A stretch of 64,000 nucleotides of DNA from Cordylochernes scorpioides (GCA_030710605.1 CP092863.1:117287072-117351071); one strand, 5' to 3'. Counted from the first letter of the stretch, positions 20,601 to 32,156 are shown. The notes: generated by a model not told the origin, from the sequence alone. Numbers and translations are program-made.

Positions 20601-20655
20601 TGAATAATCCTATGGAAAATAATATAGATTTGGAATTTTTTTTTTTTTTTTTGGA

Positions 20656-21047
20656 AAATCTTCTTTACATACTGGCTCCCTCACATCTCTTCTTTACATA
20701 CTGGCTCCCTCACATCTCTTCTTTACATACTGGCTCCCTCACATCTCTTCTTTACATACTGGCTCCCTCACATATCTAGACACACGGGCTCGATCTATGT
20801 ATACACTTGTTCTCTTCAAACATAGATTTTTTTTTACCTCTCTCCTCTGGCCGCACCAGCACCTCTCAATAGTGCCACATTTCCTTCGCCATATCCGATG
20901 TACTGTGGACACGTTATAAGGATTAAACTCTTATTATCCATAAATGTATATACGCTCATGGACCAAATTTAGGGAAGTGGAAAGTCTTTAATGTCGCCGG
21001 TCGTCTATTTTTTTTTTTTTTTTTTTTTAAGGAGACAAGGCTGTTCA
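20656..21047. repeat. Mosaic of two non-adjacent duplication segments
   Basis: 20656-20845 matches the end of the 29-bp array and its flank (about 19190-19345). 20846-21047 then matches 15271-15475, a sequence that lies almost 4 kb upstream in copy 1. The junction is at CCTCTCTCC|TCTGGCCGC. Confidence 0.85.
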
Positions 21048-21055
21048 CACCATGC

Positions 21056-21205
21056 TTTCACCATGCTGATGAGGGTTAACAGCTCGAAACGCCTACGGTG
21101 TTAGCTTGACTAATCAAGAAAGGGTTTTTTTTTTTGGGCCAATTCTGGAATAATTAAAAATCAACGAATAGTTAATATTTATTCAGACAGATGGCGCAAG
21201 TCAGT
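21056..21205 (+). mobile_element. Class A element with diverged hammerhead
   Basis: A hammerhead-like block (about 21059-21100) reads CACC, ATG, CTGATGA, GGGTTAACAGCTC, GAAA, CGCCTA, CGGTG. The core is intact, but helix I is short (CACC/GGTG). The usual AGCTTGACTAATCAAG and AGATGGCGCAAGTC flanks follow. Confidence 0.65.
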
Positions 21206-21328
21206 GACCTTTTTTGAAGACACACGATATAACCAAATGTGAACAAAATTTCCTATATCTACTTTAAAAAAATAGACGACCGGCTATATCAAAGACTTTC
21301 CACTTTTTAAAATATTGTCCATGAGTCT
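21206..21328. mobile_element. MITE fragment
   Basis: GAAGACACACGATATAACC, ATAGACGACCGGC and a degraded right end TTGTCCATGAGTC identify the right part of the TA-MITE. Confidence 0.75.
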
Positions 21329-21387
21329 ATATTGATTCAATCCTGTTAATGAATTCCTTGGAATTACCCAGAACACCGGTATAAACC

Positions 21388-21610
21388 CCATTTTTGTCCC
21401 ATTGATGATGTTTCTAATAGAATTTTTCAAGATAATCTTAGTGATGTTAGTGATGAGCATGGTGAGAGGTTACATCAAGCTATAGCAAACATGAAGAAGC
21501 GGTACCAAGACAAATAGAGTCCCAGTATACTTTCTTACCACTGCTAGATCCTCAAGAGGGATGTACCACAATCAAAATATAAGAGAAAATCAATTTTTAC
21601 AACTTTTAAA
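21388..21610 (+). pseudogene. Fossil of a DEHGER-type protein family fragment
   Basis: One frame reads DDVSNRIFQDNLSDVSDEHG, ERLHQAIANMKKRYQDK, stop, SPSILSYHC, stop, ILKRDVPQSKYKRKS. From memory this resembles a recurrent family of uncharacterised invertebrate proteins with SDEHGERFHQ and KRYQGKW...DYCW.LKRD. Both internal stops (TAG) sit where that family has Trp (TGG). It is a decayed copy, possibly transposon-borne. Confidence 0.5.
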
Positions 21611-21925
21611 TATTTTTTTTTTAATGTTCATATATAGGTCTATGTATTGAAATAAACATTTCCCTAAAATATCAAATAGGCGTCACTCAGAAACCTTGCG
21701 TGATAGGAAAAACTAATAGCATACTTGAAACCATCACACAAAAAAGTTACATTAAGGCAATATATTGCTTCATTTATAACAAAAAAATCCTATTTTTATA
21801 GACCCCAGTGTAATTTTTACTTTTACAAATAATCATTCAAAATGGTACTTTTGAAGACCTACCTCGAAAATTTTCAAGTAAACAAACAAAAAATCGCATA
21901 ACGCCCCGCAACTCTTTTTTTATTC
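21611..21925. other. AT-rich intergenic sequence
   Basis: No gene or recognised repeat. Confidence 0.4.
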
Positions 21926-21929
21926 ACCT

Positions 21930-21970
21930 GATCAAAGAAAGCTTTCGGGCAAGCCCTTCTTCAGCCAACT
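21930..21970 (-). ncRNA. Hammerhead-like motif, class E
   Basis: Minus strand: AGTTGG, CTGAAGA, AGGGCTTGCCC, GAAA, GCTTTCTTTGATC. The core CUGAAGA...GAAA is present and helix II GGGC/GCCC is perfect with a UU loop. Helix III would be a 2-bp AGCU palindrome and helix I is poorly defined. It resembles hammerheads reported in Penelope-like elements; function is uncertain. Confidence 0.5.
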
Positions 21971-23265
21971 AAAACGTATGAAGACAAAAAAAATGGTAGA
22001 AGGAAACACAGGTAGATGACCACAGTCTATTTTAGATGTTCTTTTTATTGTAAAAAGAAAGAAAGGTTGGTCAACAACATGTGTGTGGACATCTAAAGTA
22101 ATGGATTTATTTCCGTCAGTAAGCTGCACAGACATGTAAGAACACCAGGGATCCCATGTCGCAAACCCACAGACACGCTCCACTTCTAAAAAAGAAGCCA
22201 CCCAGGTTCTGATTACTTGGCGGAGAGAATCGAGGCCAGACGATTGTAATCAGACGCCAATAATACACAGCAGACGACCAGTAAACCAAACCCATCGTCT
22301 GTGAACTTTCCCTTGTCCATCCATCAACTGACCGGACTCCACCCAAGTACCCCGATATAGCGCTGTTCTTCCATTGATGATACACCACAACCTCTCTTAA
22401 TTGATTTCTTTTTGCCGATGTGAAGAATGAATAAAAACACACTCCCTCAGTTTGTTGTGCTATTTAGATTGATGAGGGCAAACTAAATGGAATGTTGGGA
22501 ATGCTATATTTGGTTCCCATTTTTGTTGTTGGTAGCTTTTTGGCACGTTTTCATCATTTTCTTTTTTTTTTTTATTAGGATCACGTAATTCGGTAAGATT
22601 CTCTATCCTATAAATAGAGTTTGATGAATGGATGATGATGATAATCATATAGTATTCTTACTCAATGAACGTAAATATAAACTTAACAAGCCGAGTGACC
22701 CAGGCAACGCCCCTGGGTTTACCTGAAGGGCCCTGTGAAGAAACATTAAGAGTATAGATAGGGACTTGAAAATTGCAATGTGTATATTCTGATATCTTAG
22801 AAAGAGTATTTTAAGTAAAGTTAAATGACAATACTTTCTAAACACACTAAATACATTCGGGCAGATACGGACACATATCTATCCTGGGCATTAAGAGTAG
22901 ATCCCTAAGGAAAATTTCAACAGATAAGTGATTCTGATTAAAAACAGAGAAAATTAATTAACAATTGAATTAGAACACGAAATATCTATTGTAGCATCAC
23001 GTTAGGAAACAATAGAAAAATCTCATTTATTGCACGACTCTCTTTGCCAAAAAAAAACTTCCTTTTTACAAATTTTCTACCATATTTACATAATCTCTCA
23101 AAACTTTAAACAAATATGTGACATCATTAAAAATTAGTAAAATTCAATAATACAAACGCATTTATTTTAAAAACAAAGCAATTTGGTGATGATAAATATA
23201 TAAAGTAAAATTTAAGGCAAAAAATCTACGTTTGGAAAATTGAATAAATTAAAATAATAAATATA
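21971..23265. other. Intergenic, no supported gene; one GC hairpin
   Basis: A hairpin ACCCAGG...CCTGGGT lies at 22698-22718 and resembles that at 10379-10397. Two overlapping minus-strand open stretches near 21932-22442 have no recognised motif. Confidence 0.4.
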
Positions 23266-23270
23266 GCTAC

Positions 23271-23477
23271 TGTAGTGTATTTGCATATTTAATTATGGAT
23301 ATGCAAATATCCTGTTTTGCATAATAGTTTTCATAGAATTTTGTATATAAATAGCGACAGGTTTTAGCTACCAGTAGTCAGTCAATTTATGTTAATAAAC
23401 GACATTACTGGAGTCCGTTTGCCTCAGTGAAGCGACACCTCACTCTTGGCTACCTCCCAACCTTCTAGGATAAAACA
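23271..23477 (+). mobile_element. Solo LTR, 207 bp, with 5-bp target duplication
   Basis: It starts TGTAGTGTATTT and ends GGATAAAACA, flanked on both sides by GCTAC (23266-23270 and 23478-23482). A TATA-like box GTATATAAATA lies near 23343 and AATAAA near 23394, as expected for an LTR. Near the 5' end, ATTTGCATA and TATGCAAAT form a pair of inverted octamer (POU-type) motifs. No internal retroelement sequence remains, so it looks like a recombined solo LTR; a 5-bp duplication suits Ty3/gypsy- or copia-type integrases. Confidence 0.8.
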
Positions 23478-23482
23478 GCTAC

Positions 23483-23929
23483 TAATATATATATTTGGAG
23501 AATAAAAATAAGTGTAACATGTGAAGTGAAAATAACGAAAATTATGGTATATTGAACGCTATATATAATTCAGTATCTTTGGAGGAGATTGTCTGAAACA
23601 TTACAACTGAAAACTCTGTTAGTGTATTATCTATACAGATGATAGATTGAGATTTTACAACAAGGAAGCGTTTTTTTTCTTCAATGTTATCTCACGTTGA
23701 CTCAGACGAAATTTGTAAGGGAATTCTTGTATTTTATATCCCCGCCTTTCGAGCACTCGCTCTTCTTCACGAATGAAATCGGAACTGTAATTGACTTGTT
23801 GAAGAGAGAGTAATCGAAAGCTTTCAATACATAAAAATGAAGAAATTTGTGTTACAAATAACTTTTTAAGTTATATATTATAATAATAAGCATATCACTC
23901 ATATCAAACATAATATTTTTAATATATGC
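23483..23929. other. Intergenic, nothing recognised
   Basis: AT-rich and without supported features. Confidence 0.4.
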
Positions 23930-24025
23930 TTGTGGACAAAACTTAAGAAAGTTGTACCTTTCAACAGGTTTATGGGGATTGAGACAATAACTCTGAAAGA
24001 TATTACAGTGACCTTTATTGGACAG
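23930..24025. mobile_element. MITE fragment
   Basis: TGTGGACAAAACTTAAGAAAG through CTGAAAGATATTACAGTGAC and CTTTATTG is the left half of the TA-MITE. Confidence 0.8.
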
Positions 24026-24424
24026 TTATATGAACATTTTTCATACCAACCTGGCCTCCAGTGATGTGTAGAACTGTATATAGCTTCCCTATTTAACCTG
24101 TAGATATGTAAAATAGGGTTTTATATAAACATATATTGCCTAGAGGGGAAACCGAGATATCGTCTACATATGACTCCGCCCAGAAGCGGCCTACAAATTA
24201 GCGAGGGAAATTAAAATTGATTATGTGATTGGGGCCGCATACATAACAGCGTCGTTCCAATTAGGTGGTTTAGTGAGGTGAAGTGGTGTAAAAAGTTGGC
24301 GTCTGGGAGACACCAATATATATATTTCTCCGGTTTCTCCCCAGTGCTCTGTATACATTTGTCTCTTGTGTCCCATTGTCAGGTATGGCACGTTGGGTGG
24401 TGGTTCCATGCAGTGCCTGGAATA

Positions 24425-24690
24425 GACAATTTTTTTGACAATTAATATAATTTTATTGACATCTTGTCTGGTTCAAATCACATTAATAGGTACCGCTCAG
24501 CAAGAGCAACCTAGTTCATGATAATTGAAACAGTGAATAGTATGTGAAGGTTATTCACATATTAAACAATTTTTAACGCGGAATTCAATCCTGGTTCATG
24601 ACTGTCGGGAATCGAGCGTGTTACCCTCTCATCCACCGATGTTAAATCGATTGACATCTTGTCAATACATGCACAATCTGCGCTATGGTT
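24425..24690 (-). mobile_element. S2-tailed element with distinct body
   Basis: GACAATTTTTTTGACAATT, TTTTATTGACATCTTGTC is an S2-type inverted tail. The body on the minus strand contains GGTGGATGAGAGGGTAACAC and CGATTCCCGACAG, which could be a decayed tRNA-like head (box A/B). GATTGACATCTTGTCAAT follows near 24650. Confidence 0.45.
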
Positions 24691-24839
24691 TTAAAATGAT
24701 AATTATATATTCTGGAATAGAAAAGACCTCACTCTCCGCATGCCTGGTGGACATGCAGAACCTGTTTCCAAACACCTCAGGATATCTTCCTAGTTGAATA
24801 AACTGATTTACCGAAGAGCATGTACGTTATTTCGACATG

Positions 24840-25680
24840 GCGAGCATGATCCAGACACGATGCCGTCCAGGATCCGTGCAGTATACGAATATAAGAACTT
24901 ACATTGAACGGTCGTATGTCTGCACGTTTGTTGGACACACGGAGTGTGTTCCATGCACAATATGTCTTCCACGATGTCATAGAATAGAGGACACTGTAGA
25001 TATACCTCTCAGGATCCGTGTATTTCCAAAGTGTAGAGGAACTTAATCCTAAACGATGATAAATTCGCACGGTTGTTGTCAACACAGAGCCAATACAATG
25101 AGGCTCAGTGTCCTTGTATTTCCGGAATAGAGGAACTTACACTTGAAAACTGTAAAGTCCGCAATTTTGCTGGACCCACGGAGCAGACACAGTAAGGTCC
25201 GTGTATTTCCAGAATAGAGGAACTTACACTTGAAAACTGTAAAGTCCGCACATTTGCTGGACCCACGGAGCAGACACAGTAAGGTCCGTGTATTTCCAGA
25301 ATAGAGGAACTTACACTTGAAAACTGTAAAGTCCGCACATTTGCTGGACCCACGGAGCAGACACAGTAAGGTCCGTGTATTTCCAGAATAGAGGAACTTA
25401 CACTTGAAAACTGTAAAGTCCGCACATTTGCTGGACCCACGGAGCAGACACAGTAAGGTCCGTGTATTTCCAGAATAGAGGACAGACACAATGACATAAA
25501 GTTTAGTATAGTTCCAGCAGAATATAGGGAGGGAGCTACAGTCTGCTGGACCCACGGAGCAGACACAGTAAGGTCCGTGTATTTCCAGAATAGAGGACAG
25601 ACGCAGTGAACATATACCGTCCGTGTAGTTCCAGCAGAATATAGGGAGGGACCTACAGTCTGCTGGACCCACTCAGTACT
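24840..25680. repeat. 87-bp tandem array
   Basis: A homogeneous core at about 25120-25500 repeats an 87-mer with TTTGCTGGACCCACGGAGC, AGACACAGTAAGGTCCGTG and GGAACTTACACTTGAAAAC. Degenerate units extend left to about 24840, and truncated units, some with TTCCAGCAGAATATAGGGAG, extend right. The period is a multiple of three, so long open frames on the minus strand are a by-product. Confidence 0.88.
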
Positions 25681-26040
25681 GAGTCAGTCAGGTCATCACC
25701 CGGGTGACTTCAGCCTGTTAACTTGAGCTGTTCTGGGAGGGTCTCATTATCATGGTTGCACAAGATGAGACATCGTTATGTGACTGTCTGTTTTTTACAT
25801 GGCGATGTCGTCATCACATAGGCGTGTCTGAGACAGTGATGACATAACCACAGACTCTCCATGCTCTGAAGTTAAACCCGCAAAAATTGGACAAATAGAT
25901 ACATAAATAACTCTTGAAGGAATGGCAGTTAAACTTCACATTTCAACGAATTGTTGATCATTTTTAAAAACTAATCATATGCTAAAGAAACTTATATTGG
26001 ATATTTGGGAAATAATCTTATCTTAAAAATGAAGGTGCTT
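25681..26040. other. Intergenic, no supported gene
   Basis: A short palindromic stretch (TCAGTACTGAGTCAG) borders the array. Otherwise nothing was recognised. Confidence 0.35.
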
Positions 26041-26130
26041 CCTTATCCGTCAAAATAGACACAAAAGCTATGCGTCTTTGCAATTTGGCGAACTCGGGTC
26101 GGTGCCACTACACTAACCACGTCCTGATAT
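26041..26130. mobile_element. Class C fragment without hammerhead
   Basis: TATCCGTCAAAATAGAC and CTCGGGTCGGTGCCACTACA match the left arm and body of the class C foldback. The rest is missing. Confidence 0.6.
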
Positions 26131-26565
26131 CTTTTTCTTTCTTTTTTCAGACGGTCTCGCCCGATATTCTCAATAAAATGTTTATAGGAAATGAATATTA
26201 TATTTCCATTATTTTCTGACCACAGGATAGGTAGCTTAGACTGTTTTCAGGGTAATTTGTATAAGCTCTGGTAAAAGTTATGGAAAGAACTCCATCCAGA
26301 CTTATCTATCTCTATAGTGTGTCAACATTTCATCCGGTCAAATAATGTGAAAGCCTAGGCGGGGAAAACAAACAGAATTTATAGGTTTTACTCTGTTGTC
26401 GGAGTAATTTTCTTTTTATGGTGTCGAAGAAATTTCTTTGGAACTCTGGATTGAATACTAAGGCGGAATAAATGGAATATGCAAATATGTGAAATAAACG
26501 TATCAAGCAAGAAAGTTTCTTTTTCATATAAAACAAACTTTCTACTGTCCTTACTGAGCTGAAAA
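26131..26565. other. Intergenic, no supported gene
   Basis: AT-rich, with a family F-like word (CTACTGTCCTTACTGAG) at about 26535. No gene. Confidence 0.35.
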
Positions 26566-26567
26566 TA

Positions 26568-26675
26568 CACGTCTCGTGTGTCTTCAATAAAGGTCACTGT
26601 AATATCTTTCAGAGTTATAATCCCGATATATATGGTAAAAGGTACAACTTCCTTAAGTTTTGTCCATAAGTGTTT
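26568..26675. mobile_element. MITE fragment
   Basis: It runs from CTCGTGTGTCTTCAATAAAG to CTTAAGTTTTGTCCATAAGTG, the right half of the TA-MITE. Confidence 0.85.
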
Positions 26676-27074
26676 GCACCGCACACATACCATCCCATTA
26701 TTTTCCTATTCCAAAATATAAAACTTATTTCGTTTTTCGCGAACTAAAATGTTAATTATTAGATATTATAAAACGTTAAACGTAGATATAAACCCCTGCT
26801 GCAACAGGGCACCAATGTTCTAGCGAGATCAGCCCTACATGAATAGAAGTGTATTGTAACTCCATCTATCGGCGAAATATTGAACTATTTATAAAAATCA
26901 ACCGTTTTCTCCCCCCACCCACAGTTAGCAATGTTTTTTTTTTTTTTTCCGAAGACGATTTTTAATATTCTCCACCATTATAAATTAACATATTAATTCT
27001 AGACATTGGTAGAATCATATAGAGTTATAGCCATTGAAAAAATCATAAAAAGATAATTTAAACCTCTTTTTTTT

Positions 27075-27100
27075 TGTGTGTGTGTGTGTGTGTGTGTGTG
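27075..27100. repeat. (TG)n microsatellite
   Basis: About 13 TG units in an AT-rich stretch. Confidence 0.9.
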
Positions 27101-27299
27101 ATATTTGATATAGTGATTTATTTGATGTGTGTGTGGATTATATGGAAACCAACAAATTTGTATAAATAATTAAGAAGCAATCAAAATTATTTTAAATCAC
27201 GTGCACATTGTTTGAAACTTTAAGATTTAATTATAAAAATTGTTCTTTTTTCTCTCTCAAAATAGTCAAGACACACAACTGCATCGTTTAAATCTCATC

Positions 27300-27395
27300 T
27301 GGGAATTCCTCTTCTTCTTCTTTCTTATCTCCACTCAATCACACTAAGGTATCAAGCTTGTAAAGCTTGAGATTTTTTATGATGTCTGCCGGGGA
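27300..27395. repeat. Dispersed repeat G
   Basis: CTTTCTTATCTCCACTCAAT, then GGTATCAAGCTTGTAAAGCTT, recurs at about 36145-36235 and 41505-41640. The family is unknown. Confidence 0.7.
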
Positions 27396-27584
27396 AGAGT
27401 AGAGCTCAATAATGGATGAGTCAATACAGTCAGGGAATTCCTAATTTATTGTAAATCACGAGATTTTCTTACGATGTTTATTAAAAACAGAAAGGACATG
27501 TCGTGACCGCTCTCATGAACATTGTTAGATGGCAGAGCGTCATATAGTAGAACAAAAGTCAACTAAACTTTTATTTAACTTTTT

Positions 27585-27720
27585 CCGTGATATTTGGCCA
27601 ACCCAATTTCACGATAAATCAAGAAAAGCCAACCACGTACGCGTTTCGGGCTGTTGGCCCTCGTCATCGAGGTGCAGGCTGTACCTCAACGACCAAAATT
27701 TTAATCCAATATGCCACCTT
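27585..27720 (-). mobile_element. Class A element with inactivated hammerhead
   Basis: On the minus strand: GGTCGTTGAGGTACAGCC, a hammerhead block (27632-27673), then AGCCTGCACC and GGCTTTTCTTGATTTATCG. The core reads GATGACGAG, so the invariant first C of CUGACGA is lost. Helix II and GAAA are intact. Confidence 0.75.
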
Positions 27721-27826
27721 TGCAAAGAAAAAAAATAGAAATTGAAATATATCATTACATCTTTGAGTGTCAGTATATTAGCGAATAGACGACAAAAGAC
27801 AGCCAACTTACCTCAGTAACCAGCGT

Positions 27827-30800
27827 CTGTCCCTATATAACAGTAAGTCCTCCACTACATGATTGATCATTGTGAGGATATCCTTGTAATGACAGATCTG
27901 ACTGGTGTGTCTTTATTAAGGCTTTGTGTGGGTGTATAATCGTATAAATATATGTCGAATGGTTGCTCTGTCCCTATATAACAGTAAGTCCTCCACTACA
28001 TGATTGATCATTGTGAGGATATCGTTGTAATGACAGATCTGACTGGTGTGTCTTAATAAAGGCTTTGTGTGGGTGTATAATCGTATTAATATATGTCGAA
28101 TGGTTGCTCTGTCCCTATATAACAGTAAGTCCTCCTCTACATGATTGATCATTGTGAGGATATCGTTGTAATGACAGATCTGACTGGTGTGTCTTTATTA
28201 AGGCTTTGTGTGGGTGTATAATCGTATTAATATATGTCGAATGGTTGCTCTGTCCCTATATAACAGTAAGTCCTCCACTACATGATTGATCATTGTGAGG
28301 ATATCGTTGTAATGACAGATCTGACTGGTGTGTCTTTATAAAGGCTTTGTGTGGGTGTATAATCGTATAAATATATGTCGAATGGTTGCTCTGTCCCTAT
28401 ATAACAGTAAGTCCTCCACTACATGATTGATCATTGTGAGGATATCGTTGTAATGACAGATCTGACTGGTGTGTCTTTATAAAGGCTTTGTGTGGGTGTA
28501 TAATCGTATAAATATATGTCGAATGGTTGCTCTGTCCCTATATAACAGTAAGTCCTCCACTACATGATTGATCATTGTGGGGATATCGTTGTAATGACAG
28601 ATCTGACTGGTGTGTCTTTATTAAGGCTTTGTGTGGGTGTATAATCGTATAAATATATGTCGAATGGTTGCTCTGTCCCTATATAACAGTAAGTCCTCCA
28701 CTACATGATTGATCATTTTGGGGATATCGTTGTAATGACAGATCTGACTGGTGTGTCTTAATAAAGGCTTTGTGTGGGTGTATAATCGTATAAATATATG
28801 TCGAATGGTTGCTCTGTCCCTATATAACAGTAAGTCCTCCACTACATGATTGATCATTGTGAGGATATCGTTGTAATGACAGATCTGACTGGTGTGTCTT
28901 TATAAAGGCTTTGTGTGAGTGTATAATCGTATAAATATATGTTGAATGGTTGCTCTGTCCCTATATAACAGTAAGTCCTCCACTACATGATTGATCATTG
29001 TGAGGATATCGTTGTAATGACAGATCTGACTGGTGTGTCTTAATAAAGACTTTGTGTGGGTGTATAATCGTATAAATATATGTCGAATGGTTGCTCTGTC
29101 CCTATATAACAGTAAGTCCTCCACTACATGATTGATCATTGTGAGGATATCGTTGTAATGACAGATCTGACTGGTGTGTCTTTATTAAGGCTTTGTGTGG
29201 GTGTATAATCGTATTAATATATGTCGAATGGTTGCTCTGTCCCTATATAACAGTAAGTCCTCCACTACATGATTGATCACTGTGAGGATATCGTTGTAAT
29301 GACAGATCTGACTGGTGTGTCTTTATTAAGGCTTTGTGTGGGTGTATAATCGTATAAATATATGTCGAATGGTTGCTCTGTCCCTATATAACAGTAAGTC
29401 CTCCACTACATGATTGATCATTGTGAGGATATCGTTGTAATGACAGATCTGACTGGTGTGTCTTTATTAAGGCTTTGTGTGGGTGTATAATCGTATAAAT
29501 ATATGTCGGATGGTTGCTCTGTCCCTATATAACAGTAAGTCCTCCACTACATGATTGATCATTGTGAGGATATCGTTGTAATGACAGATCTGACTGGTGT
29601 GTCTTAATAAAGGCTTTGTGTGGGTGTATAATCGTATAAATATATGTTGAATGGTTGCTCTGTCCCTATATAACAGTAAGTCCTCCACTACATGATTGAT
29701 CATTGTGAGGATATCGTTGTAATGACAGATCTGACTGGTGTGTCTTAATAAAGGCTTTGTGTGGGTGTATAATCGTATAAATATATGTTGAATGGTTGCT
29801 CTGTCCCTATATAACAGTAAGTCCTCCACTACATGATTGATCATTGTGAGGATATCGTTGTAATGACAGATCTGACTGGTGTGTCTTTATTAAGGCTTTG
29901 TGTGGGTGTATAATCGTATTAATATATGTCGAATGGTTGCTCTGTCCCTATATAACAGTAAGTCCTCCACTACATGATTGATCATTGTGAGGATATCGTT
30001 GTAATGACAGATCTGACTGGTGTGTCTTTATTAAGGCTTTGTGTGGGTGTATAATCGTATAAATATATGTCGAATGGTTGCTCTGTCCCTATATAACAGT
30101 AAGTCCTCCACTACATGATTGATCATTGTGAGGATATCGTTGTAATGACAGATCTGACTGGTGTGTCTTTATTAAGGCTTTGTGTGGGTGTATAATCGTA
30201 TAAATATATGTCGATGGTTGCTCTGTCCCTATATAACAGTAAGTCCTCCACTACATGATTGATCATTGTGAGGATATCGTTGTAATGACAGATCTGACTG
30301 GTGTGTCTTAATAAAGGCTTTGTGTGGGTGTATAATCGTATAAATATATGTTGAATGGTTGCTCTGTCCCTATATAACAGTAAGTCCTCCACTACATGAT
30401 TGATCATTGTGAGGATATCGTTGTAATGACAGATCTGACTGGTGTGTCTTAATAAAGGCTTTGTGTGGGTGTATAATCGTATAAATATATGTTGAATGGT
30501 TGCTCTGTCCCTATATAACAGTAAGTCCTCCACTACATGATTGATCATTGTGAGGATATCGTTGTAATGACAGATCTGACTGGTGTGTCTTAATAAAGGC
30601 TTTGTGTGGGTGTATAATCGTATAAATATATGTTGAATGGTTGCTCTGTCCCTATATAACAGTAAGTCCTCCACTACATGATTGATCATTGTGAGGATAT
30701 CGTTGTAATGACAGATCTGACTGGTGTGTCTTTATTAAGGCTTTGTGTGGGTGTATAATCGTATTAATATATGTCGAATGGTTGATCTGTCCCTATATAA

Positions 30801-30888
30801 CAGTAAGTCCTCCACTACATGATTGATCATTGTGAGGATATCGTTGTAATGACAGATCTGACTGGTGTGTCTTTATTAAGTCTTTGTG
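27827..30888 (+). repeat. 141-bp satellite array, about 22 units
   Basis: Units begin CTGTCCCTATATAACAGTAA at 27827, 27968, 28109 and so on to 30787. Each contains GTGTGTCTTWATWAAGGCTT and TGTGTGGGTG, a worn version of the S1 tail (AATAAAGG plus TG-rich end). The period is a multiple of 3, so 78-188 codon open frames arise on the minus strand; they are not treated as genes. Unit similarity is very high, which suggests recent expansion. Confidence 0.95.
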
Positions 30889-30892
30889 ACAA

Positions 30893-31130
30893 TTTGACAA
30901 TTGAAACAAATTTTATTGACTTCTTGTCAATAATTTGCATTATATATATATAAAAATGGAGAAATAAAACTAAAATATAGATTATCATGCGGGGGATGTG
31001 TCCCAGCGAGTGAGCCTTCTTTCCCAGGCGATGAGCGGGTGGTCAGCCCAGCCTGTACGAAGTACCGGTTAGATGATGGATTTGGCCGACGCCAGGACCA
31101 GACCCGAAAATCCAGGCCCGCAAGTCAGGG
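30893..31130 (-). mobile_element. S2 element at the array edge
   Basis: GACAATTTGACAATTGAAAC then TTTTATTGACTTCTTGTCAA is the inverted S2 tail with a TTGAC/GTCAA stem (30916-30930). The body contains CAGGCGATGAGCGGGTGG, similar to CAGGTGATGAGCGGGTCC in the S2 insertion at 63515-63729. Confidence 0.7.
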
Positions 31131-32140
31131 GGTCGCCCGAAGACACTGAAGGCTTCGAGTCTTTGTGTGTGTATCTTGATTTTGTGGGGAATTCGGGGTC
31201 TGTGTTGATCACGGGGGAAATTTGGCGGATGAAAAATAAAAGGTTGTTACATTTAAGATAACTTGATGTAACTGACGGCTGTGTGAAGCTAATATAGAAC
31301 AACCTGTGTTGAACAGAACAAGGAAACATTCGCTGTGTAAATAGAACTCAGAGATAATTTTCTCCTTTAGTTGATTGGTGGTTGGTTAATTTCTAACAAG
31401 TATTACCTCGGTCATGTTCTTGTTGCCAAGTAATTCGTGGCTTCTTTAAACTTTTGATTTTCCAGGAATCTTTTCGAAATATTTCTCTTTCTGTAGTAGT
31501 AGTCAAGAATACAAATATATTTCTTTCTCTTATATGCATATATTACAATTATACATAACTTAAATTTGATAAAGATGGGCTTTTATTACAGTAACACCTC
31601 TCCCAAACACCATTCTCCATCGAAAACTTTTGTTGAATTAAAAATTGGCCTGCCCTAATCAAATTTAATCTCAAATAAACTACCACCAATAAAGGATATA
31701 ATATTTCAAAAACGTAATTAAAAATAAAATCTAGAAATGATTAGTTCTATAATTTGTCCATAGATGGCGTAAGTAGTACAACAAACTTTGAATGAGCCTT
31801 TATTTAGACAGGACTTCTACTGCCATCTATGAACAATATTTGAAACTAATAATCCCAATTGAGCTAATTATATTTTTATATGCTTATAAAAGTGATTTTT
31901 TTACATATTTATAATATTTTCTAATATATTATTCATTCAATCTTTTGAAAATATAAAACTATCATTTTGTAAAAATATTAATCTTAATTTCAAACATATT
32001 TTACTGAGCTTACTTAATGAATATATTATTAGTGAAAATATTATAAACATTTTTTATACAAAAATAGAAAAAAAACATTACACCTTTTTAAATAATCGCA
32101 AAAAAAAAAAATTCTTTATAGTCATAGAATATTTTGAATA
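31131..32140. other. Intergenic, AT-rich
   Basis: An imperfect inverted pair, TCCATAGATGGCGTAAGTAG and CTACTGCCATCTATGAACA (about 31757 and 31818), suggests a small decayed foldback. No gene was seen. Confidence 0.4.
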
Positions 32141-32146
32141 ATAATT

Positions 32147-32155
32147 AAAAAAAAA
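32147..32155 (-). terminator. Pol III terminator of tRNA-Arg
   Basis: Nine A on the plus strand give a T9 run one base after the tRNA 3' end on the minus strand. Confidence 0.85.
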
Positions 32156-32156
32156 G

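Noticed and set aside
27916..30689. Minus-strand frames of up to 188 codons
   Set aside because: By-product of the 141-bp satellite (47 codons per unit); every unit restarts the same peptide.
27827..30888. CRISPR-like array
   Set aside because: The whole 141-bp unit repeats without unique spacers, and the genome is eukaryotic.
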